Source: Amyloporia xantha (lineage: Eukaryota > Basidiomycota > Agaricomycetes > Polyporales > Adustoporiaceae). Taken from it: a stretch of DNA of 64,000 nt. This document shows, piece by piece, positions 24,001 through 34,596 of the stretch; within the stretch, counting starts at the first letter, position 1, and the number at the start of each line of letters is the position of its first letter. The position numbers and the translations under genes were made by a program. Where the stretch lies: positions 3,596,001-3,660,000 of the forward strand of contig JAYKKR010000002.1 of the NCBI GenBank assembly GCA_036971615.1. Direction: 5' to 3'. The notes under the pieces are model-generated. The model was not told the origin of the DNA and ran no database searches. It saw nothing but the letters and a program-made list of their open reading frames with translations.

Positions 24001-27000
24001 GTCAGTAAGATGATATTGAATTTTGTCTACGATGTGAAACTCGCCAGGTGTGCTGCAGCCGGGTCGTCATCGTCGTCTCCATCTTCAAGCAAAGCCTCCG
24101 TGATTGCATTCCAGGATAGAACTATCAGGAACGTGTCAAACGCATCACATTGGTTGACTTCGACACAACCAACGGACCTGCCCATTTGGGAAAATGAGGA
24201 TGAAGTTGGTTCAGGAAAGATACGAGCTGGACTCGATCAACTATTGGGGCCTTGGCTAACGCTTCGTTCCAGCACAGCGTGATGGCATTGAAATGAGCTT
24301 CGAGAAGAGTTTGAGACCACGTGTCAACCGAAAGTCTGATTTCTTCCTGTGAAAATGTTATCGAAGAACACAGATAATGAAACGAGATTAAAGCTACCCT
24401 GTCATCTGTCCACAGGCGAGAGAAGAAGTAATCAAAGACAGATATGATGCTTGTTCTCCATTGACGCCCCTCTACAGTGAAGACGGGGCTGGTGACATCC
24501 AAGATCATGCGAAATAAACGTAGTACGGCTTGCAAGCTGTGGAAAATCAGTTCCCGCTCATTAGCAGTCATTTGCCGTCTCACCGCAGGCTCCAATCTGA
24601 CTGATTTAAGATCAAATTGTCTAGTAGCGCATGGAATGGATGATTATCAACCACGAGAACGCGTAGAAGAAGCGCAGGCCGGATCGTAGAGATGTCCGGA
24701 AGTTGAATGCCATAGAACTGCCACATACTAGTCTCCCATAATCAGAATGAACCTACTTTGTCGGATATGAAGAAAGCCTACGCTTACCACGTGCACAAAG
24801 TAGCACCGTTGCGTAAAATGAAGTTGTCGACCTCATATGATTCAACGAAAGGAGCTTCATTGACAAACGCATTCAGAAACTTTGCGACGAGGCATGAGAT
24901 CTCGTCGACCTCGCTCTCCACATAGGATTTCAAGGTCCCCATTAGGTCCGCGTTGATGATCACAGGGTCTGCCATGGTAGAACTCCGAGATTGCAACTTC
25001 CGCCTAATGTCACGTTTTTAATGCAGCGTTATAGTGTTGCCTCTTGATAGACAAACCTGGAAAGTAAGCCGCGGACATCTTCGTCTTGCAACATGCCGAG
25101 GTTGGTGACATAACTCCTTTCGCAACCGTACACTAGGAGACAGATCGCTAATGAATGTCGAATGAAGCAGGTTCTAATGGTGTACAAGTTCGTTAAACCA
25201 GACAAGAGGATTTCGGATGAAAGCTCACATTTTCCCCAAATCCGCTCTTGCACGGAGACGCGCAGTGACCTGAGCGACAAGATGAGTATGGAGAGCAGCC
25301 ACCACCGCTTGTAAGTCTTGACGTCCGACAGATCTAAGCCAAGCAGACCACAAAACAGCCTTTATAAGCTGCGAACACTCGTCAAGAGTAGCATCGAAGC
25401 GTTGAGCTAACGAGGCGAACTGAATGAAAGTCTGAATAGAGATGTCGACGCCTGACCGTACGAAAAGACACAACCAGTGTATTGTGTGTTCAAATCCCTC
25501 GCGGCTTCCCGTCGCAGTGTCTGTCAACACTCGTAAGGCGCTAGTGGTGGCCAGGTTGGATGCATCCCCCATGGTCAGTCTGGAATCTATGAGAGAGCTG
25601 AGCCGCCCGCTTGTCTCCACCTCTCGATTGAATAATCTAGACAAGGAATGCACAGGCTGTACAACGTAAGTCAACAGAGACGCCATGTATATTGGGATCT
25701 CATTCATACCTCTTGGTCCAAACTTAGACTTTGAGCACGCTCTAGCCACTGTCTGAATACATCATCAAAGGCGGTGAATAGAACAGAAGCTTGGTTCAAC
25801 TTGATGATAGATCGCATAAGTCTGTCTGCCATAAACAACTGTTTCCTCTGTAGCCAGTTAGTCCTTGCATTAAGGCGTGTTTCAAATATGTTCTTACCAT
25901 GCGTCGGTGGTCAGTCTCTTTCCCGAAAAAATACTCGTCTGCGATGTCAGCTTCCTCTGACTGTGCGGAGAGAATCTCAAAAATCATTGTGGCATATTCG
26001 CCAATGTCTAGATCATGCAAGGCTAGCATCCATCGCGCAGCATACCTCTCCAGTAATGACCGTCGACCAGCAATATAATCTCCGCCATTATTGGCAGCGC
26101 TTGTGAGCGCCGGCCTGGCTTGAGTCTGTGGAGGCCAAGGTTGAATATCTGATCTTGATCGCACGCCTGGGAGACTTCGTCCTTTAGCAATATAGTCACG
26201 TAGCGTGATCGCTAGATTATGGTCCTGCGTCAACAACGCAATTTGCGTCAGTTCGATTTACATCAGGAGAAAGTGCAGCCTATACCTCAGACATGATCCA
26301 CGAGATCACCGTTGCACAAAGTCTTCGCAGTGCATAATCAGTCAAGATACCGTCAGGCCAGAATCGTCGAGTGAGTAAAAGAAAGCCGGTTTCGTTCACT
26401 GCAATGTCGAGATCCGACAAGCAGCCTTCGATTGCAGATACCAGCGTCTCCACCTCTACAGACATTTCTACCCCGACGGGCAGAGGAAAGCAGCAGAGGG
26501 TTCGGCTAGGATTCGAGGCATCGGTAAAGGACACCGGCCTGAGATCCAGCCGCTGGAAAAACCCTAGATGAGAGAGATATTCAATCATATGACGCGCAGC
26601 TGGTTCTGCAAAGATGTGGAATTGATCTCCCAACTGATCCCTCAGATGAGCCAGAGAGAGGACCTCAAAAGAGGACGTCAAATCATCGGTCGGTGATGTT
26701 CCAAGCGGTTCGGGTTGATCGACATGAAGTAAGCCGGATGAGGATGGTGAGGCCGACTCCACAACAGTAGCCGGCATTTTGACAGCACTGGCTATGAACG
26801 ACAATACCTTCCAGTCAAAGAGAATTGCAATGTCGGATGCTCGAACCTTGTTGTCTTCGAAATGATCGGCTAAAGGTTCCGATATGGGGAGTCTAGCAGA
26901 TGAGAGATAGCCTTCGTACAAATGCACTAGGTCATGCAGTTCAAATTCTGCCAATTGCTCTTGGAGAGAGTCCGATGATCCTTCCATGTTTCCCGTGACC

Positions 27001-29250
27001 ACGATGGAGCCCAGGGCGATTCCATGCTGGAAGATCTGCAATTGTAGCCACAGCATGGCGAAATACGTTGAGATCTCTTCGTAGGTTCTCTGCATGCCTT
27101 CTGTGTCTGTGAGTATACAGTCACGGTAGTACTTCAAGAAAGAGTCGCGCATATTAGACCAGTTTATGGTCATGTATGTATCGTCAATCGATACCTGACG
27201 GCATGGAAGGAGCCCAGAGGATGAAGCAAGACAGGATGCATGGACAAACTGCTTGCAAGACGAGCATCTCAAAGCTTGCATAAAGCAACCCCAAAGCGGC
27301 TGACGACATATCAGACAGAGAGTAAGACTGAAGAGATTTACAAGTCGGAAAGTATGCTGATCCTTGCTTATAGATTCAGGATGAGATTGGTGTCTGTGCG
27401 GTAAGATATGGCAAAACCTGTGTATGGCAATCCTCTGTTTCTCTTCCCCAGAAGCCACGGAATACTCCGAGAACGAGCTACCATCGGGATAGTCGTAGCA
27501 GTCGAAATGGACGGCGCAAAGGCAGAATGGGCAGAGAAGCCCAAACCCAACGATCTGTTTGGAACATGCACGACAATCATCCTGAGACACGCCTCCGAAC
27601 AGAATGGGCATTGAGGAGGGACTGAAACGCCATGGCATGAACTGGTGGGCGTATGCATGATGGTGAGATCTTCGCGTGTACGATGGTCCCTGCGTCGCAC
27701 GCGCCAAGGAAGCCGAATAAGAGAGGTCGGGGAATGCTTTACTTATCGCTAAGTGACCGACTGCTCTAGGCCAATACGACATCAGGACCTGCACCGCAGC
27801 GTACCGCGCCTTGGGTGTGTGATAGGCAATCACTGCCAAGATGTCCAAGTAAGCGTCGGGCTTTGCGTCCACAATTCGGCAAAAGAGTCGGTGGAAACGA
27901 TGCAGCATCTGCAGTTCTTCAGACGCCAGATCGACATTGTCGAAGATGGCAGAGAACAAAGGTGGAATGAAAGATGTCAGTTGATACATGCCGATATCCT
28001 GACCAGGGGCCCGGGACGACCGCGTACCACTTGCTGTTGATAAGCCAGTTTTCGACCAACGGCGCCAGTTCGAGTCTGACGCAGAGAGCGGAGTGCTGTC
28101 CTCCACTTCGTCGACCTGGATGGACACCATAGGAGGTTGGCCTGGTCGCGCAGGATCATACAACACCTCTAAAACATGGTATTGGTCAGTAAGATTGGAC
28201 ACCATTGCACGTCCTTTGACTTACCTTCTGCAGGAGAGTCCCTCTCCTCCCTCTGGCTCCTTTGTATTCTTCTGATATTGTCCAATACGCTTCCGAGCAC
28301 GCCATCATCAAAGAATGTAAACAACCGGGTATGCATGGTGGCATCAAAAGTATAGAACGCAGGCAGAGTCGCAAATACGACCTGCGAGACTATATGCGGG
28401 TCATCGCGGTGTGCATTTATCAGGAACTGTGCTACATCCAAAGTGACGGCTTGTAGAGTGTTAGGGGGACGCAATGGACGAGGGGATGCTGTCCGAAACC
28501 GACAATCTTCAGCAATAATGGAAGACAGTATTGCGATGCACCGCGACAGTAATTGGGGCGATCGCGAACTATCCGAAAGCGCAGTAGTAGACAATGAGCG
28601 GGAATGGGCGTTGTCGTTTAGTATGTCCCACTTGTTTGTGGCGGATATGAACAGCACGTCCTTCAGTTGATTCATGAGATCGATGGTCGCATCTGTGCTG
28701 AATGCGGAATCCTCTTCCACCTCGCTGTCGCTATCATCTTGCGAAACATGCGAATATTTTCTTCCTTCTGACTGGCCACGTTTGTGCTTTACCGCGCCTT
28801 TAACTGACTGCATTACAGCACCGAGTCCCTTGTCAACCTGACTCTTGGTCGGATCTGCAGCTTCCATAGACGAAGGTGGCAAGGTTCTGTTTTGTAATTG
28901 TGCCAATAGGTGCGCTAGGAGCTTGCGAGACTCGTTTCGCGCTTTGCTGGCCCCATGGGAGCCAGCGCTACGTTGCAGATCGGCAAAAGATTTCTCGACG
29001 TTCGGGGATGTTGGAAGACGGAAAGAGGGCAGCACTGATTGTGATAGACTGCGAGCGCGGTTGCCAGTCGCACCGGAGGGCGAAGTGAAGCTCCCGCTGG
29101 TGTCCAAATAACTGGTATCAAGACGAAGGGCAGGCGTAGGCATATCTGCGGGAGATTAACAAGCTCATATAGCACCCGGACGTTCAATGTTCACAAACCG
29201 GACAAGACAAAGGGATTGCACTTGCACAGGGATGTCACGGTGATGTCCAT
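21055..29250 (-). CDS. Large UNC80-like protein with C1-type zinc fingers
   Basis: A many-exon gene of 8.2 kb encoding roughly 2,200 residues or more. I place the start at 29250: exon 1 reads MDITVTSLCKCNPFVLS and splices at G|GTTTGT in phase to DMPTPALRLDTSYLDTSG; otherwise translation starts at 29143. The N-terminal quarter is Ser-rich and helical. The single largest exon (28205-26280) carries two cysteine modules (27575-27231). The second has the C1 spacing H-x12-C-x2-C-x13-C-x2-C-x4-H-x2-C. The rest is helical-repeat sequence, for example GEYATMIFEILSAQSEEADI and LLLVRKTASSHRESRERLGD. The last exon ends FEDFVNQLATDIRAEEKLHA, then RRIVS and stop at 21055. The layout matches fungal proteins that I recall being annotated with an UNC80 C-terminal domain. 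Animal UNC80 is a scaffold of the NALCN channel complex; fungal Cch1 is related to NALCN. A role with Cch1 is inference. Confidence 0.6.
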
Positions 29251-29381
29251 GTCCTCCTCATAAATAAGCGCTCACGCAGTCGCGTCGCGACGCGTGACCA
29301 TGAACGCGCTTTCGAATCCGGAACCGATGTGCACCACTCTCTAATAGCCTTTGCTTGGCCCTTGTGATTGAATCTTACAGT
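29251..29381. promoter_or_regulatory. Short divergent promoter, UNC80-like / DUF4211
   Basis: Only 131 bases separate the proposed divergent starts. The stretch contains a perfect 14-bp palindrome, CGCGTCGCGACGCG, at 29281-29294. An ACGCGT overlaps its end (29290-29295). Function is not shown. Confidence 0.4.
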
Positions 29382-31246
29382 ATGCCTCGAAGAGTAACAG
29401 CGTCAAGGTCACTTAAACAGAACACCTTGGATGACTTTGTCAGATCCAGCTCTCCCGCTCAACCACAGACACCAACCACTCCTAAACGAAAGGTGACTTC
29501 GAGGAACCGTGGAATGCAGCGGAAGCGTGGGCATAGCTCGCCCTCTCGTGCCTCCCATATCCCTACCAAGGACGATACTAGCGAGAGCAGCGATGTCGGC
29601 GAGATTCACTTCGAATCCGAAGCTATATTTTCCGAAGACGATGATAAGGAAGCGTCTCCTCGTCGGCCCTCAACAAAGAAGCGGAGAACTCGTCCTATGA
29701 GGGCCGACAGTGAAGAAGCAAATAGTGCCCCGTCTTCTCATGAAGATGGAAACGTAGGAATAGCAGTAGCCTGGAAAAGTAGGAGCACGAAGGGAAAACG
29801 GAAACAAGTCATCATCGTAGAAGACTCGGATCAGGAAGAACCACCTCAAATGCGCAAGTTGGTCAGAGGTGTGCGACCACCTTCCCCAGAAGAAGAGGAT
29901 GTCGACCTCCTGGACGAGATTGATGAAGACAGTAAGCTATCCACATTCATCCTCCCGCGTTTCGCGACCTGATCCGCTCGTAGAGATTATTGAGCCCCGG
30001 CTACGTACCCGTAACAAGAAATCTACATTTCAACGAAATCTCGAGAAGCTCAAACGTCAGCTACTCCTTGTTTATGATCTTTACTTGTATTCACACCATC
30101 CCGTGAAGAGAAGAAACTCGGGAAGGCTGCGCTCTCCGATTCGTCTGGCAGTGAAGAGGAGGATGAGCCCATTCCCTTCCACCATGCACGGCCGAGTAAC
30201 AAAGGTATCTCGACGCCTTCCGACGATGAAGCCATGGATGCCGCAGAGGAAGATGAGGATACATTTATCGTTGAGGATGACAATACTGAAGCCCCGGAGC
30301 TACCGGTGGCATTCAGTATGACCACTCATCAAGATCTTGTCCACCAATTCAAGATCATTTGTCAGCTCTTTGTGCATCTCGCGGTGCATGGAAAGGACAA
30401 TCGGGCCTCAGTCCTGGAAGAACTTCTCGAGAGTGAGTTTCGGCTTGTCTGACACGTCTTTGTGCTTAACGCACGGACGAGGCAGAGGAGTATTTTTCTG
30501 TCCCTCTAGAAGTAACTCGCCGCAAGATCATCGGGATGAGAGATTCTCTTGTTACATCGTCCGTGTGGCGGCCCGAATTCAAGAAACCGTTGGAGACTTA
30601 TCCCGAGTTTGAGACCATCCGGTTGGACTTCGCTATTCCCACTTGTCATGCATGCCATCTCGGCGGACGCATGTCTACCCTGCTGGGAAGGCTGAGTGGA
30701 ACGCCGTACGATAAATTCGGTTTCGAGGTAATGTGGCCACTATTGTCATGTAGCCATCGTCAGTCCGTGCTCACGTCGTTTGTGCACACAGTCCGTAAAT
30801 GAATCGGATTCTGATGAGGGCACGAGCGATGAGGAAGATGATGCCCCACGTGCCAGGAAGGAGTTCCACCTCGGCAGGTTCTGCGCTGCACGAACCCGTG
30901 TCTTCCACAAATTCACGCATTGGGAAGTAAGCTCCGGCCTCATGCCATGCTTAACATGCCAGTTCACTCATGCCGTGATATCTCCGTTGCATAGTACTCT
31001 TTGTTCAGAAGTCTCCTACAGGAAGTCAACGAGCTGCGAGACAACGGCGGCGGCGGACGATTCGTACGTGTCGCTTTTGCGGGAGGGATACAGCCACCGG
31101 AAGATCTTTCGGATGCGGATGCCATAATGGACTGGCTCGATCAGCGGGGAGTCATCAACATGGAATGGGTGAAGATAAAGGAAATGATGGAGAGCGCAAG
31201 GAATTTGGAGATGCGGGTGAAGAAAGGCGAGGACGAAGATGATTAG
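29382..31246 (+). CDS. DUF4211-domain nuclear protein
   Basis: The start chosen is MPRRVTASRSLKQNTLDDFV at 29382, directly after a CTTACAG-like stretch; an in-frame Met at 29355 is possible. The N-terminal half is charged, Ser-rich and disordered, with basic clusters (STKKRRTRPMR, KGKRKQ) that look like nuclear localisation signals. After several introns the conserved C-terminal half reads EFKKPLETYPEFETIRLDF, CHACHLGGRMSTLLGRLSG and FHLGRFCAARTRVFHKFTHW. It ends EWVKIKEMMESARNLEMRVK followed by an acidic tail. The paired CxxC and later C residues of this half match the DUF4211 family, found in fungi and plants. I know no established biochemical role. The N-terminal QNTLDDFV is similar to, but not a full match for, a PCNA-interacting box. 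Confidence 0.8.
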
Positions 31247-31862
31247 TCTTGTGCCACACCTCGCAAGCTCGCAGCTGCCAGCTGGCCATTGATTCACGTT
31301 CTTTCTGTATTTTAGTTCCCAGACCATGTGCTGGATTGTCCGAATGGGATTGCTGAATTTCCGAACAATGAACTGCGGTGGTTGCGATGTTTTGTAATGG
31401 CCGCCGATTTACTTCTGGCGCCCTCTGGGCCCCATGAGGCCATCACCTTGTGTGATGTCAGGAAGCGGCATGGACCACAATTTGTAGCGGATGGTCGCAT
31501 TATGTCCGGTATCAAGGACGCCTAACGTGTTCACAGAGACGACTAGGTGTGGGTATGTCTCAGTCATGAAGCTGTCTATCCTAACACTACCTATAGGAAT
31601 ACATACAGTAAATCACCCTGTGTCCGATATCAGAAGCTACACAACCAGATCATATTTGAGTTTTTTTTAATTTTCCACGGTGCGTTCCGGCGCAGTCACT
31701 CTCGGATGGTAGCTTGAGGCGAGAGCGCTCTATTAGAAGAAAACATAGCGCCTCTTTGATTCCTCCAACCCAACCTGCGGGCCGGCAATGTCAACGTGAT
31801 GCGCAGTATATAGTCGACATAGTTCTGGAGGCTGTTGAATACTGTGTCACAACGACTATAGT
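31247..31862. other. Intergenic region upstream of GT17 gene
   Basis: No gene is visible here. A TATATA at 31807-31812, about 50 bases before the GT17 start, is a possible TATA element. An eight-T run near 31663 is the only other notable feature. Confidence 0.45.
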
Positions 31863-33092
31863 ATGCCGACCTCCATACCTCGTGAAGATCTGCCCATTCC
31901 ACCTATATCGAGCCTTTCATGGCCCGCGCGACTTCGAACCCGCCGTTCCAGGAAGCTACTCCTTCTAGCTTTGGGTACTGTGATGATAGTGTTGGTCGTA
32001 TCTCGCCAACCGGTGTGGCGAGACCTCGCTTATATTTTCCGGCCGCTTTGCGACACAGCTCCGAAACCCTTCACCGTCATACCACATTATGACCATCCGA
32101 ACATATCAGCCAGCAGCCTTTGCGCGTTGCACAGCTGGGAGCCGAGGAAGGAGCGCGCCAGAGTTTGGGACGCGACGATCTTCAGTGTTGAGCTGGACTT
32201 GCTGGAGATTCGCATGCGAGAGTTGTACAATGTGGTGGATTATTTCATCATCGTCGAGAGCAACACGACTTTCACGGGAAATCCGAAGCCACTCCTTTTC
32301 GCCCAGCATCGAGATGATCCTGAATTTTCATGGGCTTCGGACAAGATATTGTATCGAGCGCTGCCATTACCATCACATATCGCAGGACTCACCCATGCAG
32401 AAGCTACCTGGTGGAACGAACGCCGCTCGCGCCGAGAAATAAACGATGTGATGCAGTCACGGGGCGCGAAACCGGGAGACCTTTTGATCCAAGCCGATGT
32501 CGACGAAATACCGTCTGGAAGGACGATAGATCTACTGAGGTCCTGCAGAGGCTATCCAGACGTGCTCCATCTGCAGCTGCGCAGCTTCATGTACTCGTTT
32601 ACACGAAGTATTCCAGATACAGAGGGTGGGGGTTCCTGGAGTGCGTCAGTGAAGACATGGAATCCGGATGGACAGGGATACACGGGATACGCCCATGGTC
32701 GACAAAGCGATGCAATCCTTTCTGACGCGGGTTGGCATTGTTCCTGGTGCTTCCGCTTTCTGGAGGACTTCCGATTCAAAATGACGAGCTACAGTCACTT
32801 CGATCGTGTAACACACCCAGAGAGGCAGTTAAATATTGAGGAGATTCAGAAGAAGGTGTGTTCAGGAAGAGATCTGTTTGACATGCTGCCAGTGAGTTGC
32901 ACCGTTTCAACTACAATTGCTTACGTATCACAGGAGGCATATACGTTTCGTGACTTGGCTAAGCTCTCTGGACCTTATACAATAGAAAAATCATTCATTT
33001 ACTTACCTTGGTGGTCGATCCAGAATCCAGAGCGATTCGCATATTTACTTCGACAAGAGAATTGTACGCGAATGGACGGCCTGCATATATAG
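31863..33092 (+). CDS. GT17-family glycosyltransferase (MGAT3-like), type II membrane protein
   Basis: Starting at MPTSIPREDLPIPP, residues about 32-46 (LLLLALGTVMIVLVV) form a single membrane anchor after an Arg-rich cytosolic end, as in Golgi type II enzymes. The lumenal part contains ATIFSVELDLLEIRMREL, YFIIVESNTTFTGNPKPL and the likely metal/donor site QADVDEIPS (DxD). HLQLRSFMYSF and GWHCSWCFRFLEDFRFKM follow. These are GT17 hallmarks; the animal member adds the bisecting GlcNAc to N-glycans. Fungi make high-mannose N-glycans, so the acceptor here is unknown. A 42-nt intron (32892-32933, CCA|GTGAGT...CACAG|GAG) is a multiple of three and lacks a stop, so the frame stays open through it. 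Removing it gives DMLPEAYTFRDLAKLSG and a 395-residue protein. Confidence 0.85.
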   Translation: MPTSIPREDLPIPPISSLSWPARLRTRRSRKLLLLALGTVMIVLVVSRQPVWRDLAYIFRPLCDTAPKPFTVIPHYDHPNISASSLCALHSWEPRKERARVWDATIFSVELDLLEIRMRELYNVVDYFIIVESNTTFTGNPKPLLFAQHRDDPEFSWASDKILYRALPLPSHIAGLTHAEATWWNERRSRREINDVMQSRGAKPGDLLIQADVDEIPSGRTIDLLRSCRGYPDVLHLQLRSFMYSFTRSIPDTEGGGSWSASVKTWNPDGQGYTGYAHGRQSDAILSDAGWHCSWCFRFLEDFRFKMTSYSHFDRVTHPERQLNIEEIQKKVCSGRDLFDMLPVSCTVSTTIAYVSQEAYTFRDLAKLSGPYTIEKSFIYLPWWSIQNPERFAYLLRQENCTRMDGLHI

Positions 33093-33349
33093 GGATTGGG
33101 CTGTCGCTTCTTCGGACTACCCGAGATCCAGTGTAAAATTTTCATGAGATGTTAACTGCTCCCAGTGGTGTGCAGCGCCAATTGGAAGCTGTATGGCTCA
33201 GTGGAAAGTTATTGCAATTGCCATCAGCGTAGAATTGGACTTGCGGACGACTGAGATCTAATCTAGATGCGAGATCGAGATGGTGTTGTCAGTGCTTGAC
33301 CTCAAACCGCCACCGACCATCATCGAGCCGTTTGTTCTGTCCCACCATC

Positions 33350-34165
33350 ATGTCTTACTACCCACCACCGCAAACAGGGACATCATATCCTTACAATGCT
33401 TATGCAAACTACTCACAAACCCCGGGTGGCTATCCTACTTCAGCCTATCAGGCAGCGTATCCTCCAACCGCTGTGACTGGCTATGGCGCAACATGGCCCT
33501 ATCCGTACAGTTACTATCCGCCTCCACAACAGCCCCAGCAGTCTGTGGCAAGCACTCCCAAACCGACAATTTCTGCCCCATCCACTGCCACCACTCCCGC
33601 CGTTACCACACCTGCCGCACCACCCCCTCCGCGAGCAGCACCAGCACCCGCCACATACACTTTCACTCCATCATATAACCCTACAGCCGGTGTAGGAGCA
33701 GGTTCTGGGAGAAGTGCACGAAAGCAGTCGACTTTCAAGGGTCTGTTTGCAAAAGAACGTACGTTTTCTTTCGGCAGTCTTTACCCAACGACGACTGATG
33801 TGGTTTTGCCCAAATGCTCGAGCAGTTCGGAATCTGATGTATGGATTTGGCGATGACAGAAATCCAGCCAACGACACAGTGAATGTTATGGAGGAGATTC
33901 TTGTGGAATACATTGTCGATGTTGTGCGTGTTTCATTGATATCCTGCTCCGGAGGTTTACTAACACGCAACAGTGTCAAACTGCCCTTGCACCAGGAAAG
34001 AACAAGTCGCGCCTGTCTATTGAGGATCTTCGCCGAGTACTGTCAAGACCCGCAGATGCGAAAAAGCTTGCCAGGGTGGAAGAGCTTTTGTTCATGCAAG
34101 AAGAGATAAAGCGAGCCCGTGCCCAGTTTGAGGAGTCAGATATGCATCAAGCCACGTCATTCTAA
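33350..34165 (+). CDS. TAF13: TFIID subunit TAF13 with a long low-complexity N-terminus
   Basis: Three exons (33350-33758, 33826-33923, 33974-34165) join in phase to 232 residues. The C-terminal 95 or so are a clear TAF13 histone fold: ELRNLMYGFGDDRNPANDTV, NVMEEILVEYIVDVCQTALA, SRLSIEDLRRVLSRPADAKK and VEELLFMQEEIKRARAQFEE. Before it lie about 136 residues rich in Tyr, Pro, Ala, Thr and Ser (MSYYPPPQTGTSYPYNAYAN and on). TAF13 pairs with TAF11 in TFIID, helping place TBP at RNA polymerase II promoters. Most TAF13 proteins are only about 120-130 residues, so the N-terminal extension is unusual. It is read in one open exon with the histone fold split off by a 67-nt intron. An in-frame upstream Met at 33296 exists but is less likely. 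Confidence 0.9.
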
Positions 34166-34596
34166 GAGTGACGAGATAATATCGTAGTGTACCATTGTTA
34201 TTTTCTCACTTTGCTACCCCCTAGGACCGGTATGTAATCATCTTACTGTATAATATGTGCGTCTGGGCGTTTGCGCCAGTCCGGTAGACTGACATGCGCC
34301 TAGTGTGGCAAAACCTTGGTATTCTTGAAGTGCGGTGAAGTGACAGGTCCATGAAAGCTGGCGTGCACGCTCGCAGCGTCGGTAGGTTTGGGATCGTTGA
34401 AGTCATCCCTGACATTGATCTGCTTTGTGACATTCTGATTCTGACTGGGGGTAGATTTGCTTAGCGATGAGATGATGAACCTGACTGGACTTTGTTAAGA
34501 TTTGGTGACGGAGGCTGACTGCAGCAGGAGACAGGTTCTACATCTATCCTGTTCTCAGTTGACCTCTCACTCCTTCCTTCTAGATCTGCTCTCACC
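34166..34596. other. Intergenic region upstream of sugar transporter
   Basis: I see no gene here. A 70-codon frame on the minus strand (34433-34221) shows no domain and is not called. Promoter elements could not be assigned. Confidence 0.45.
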
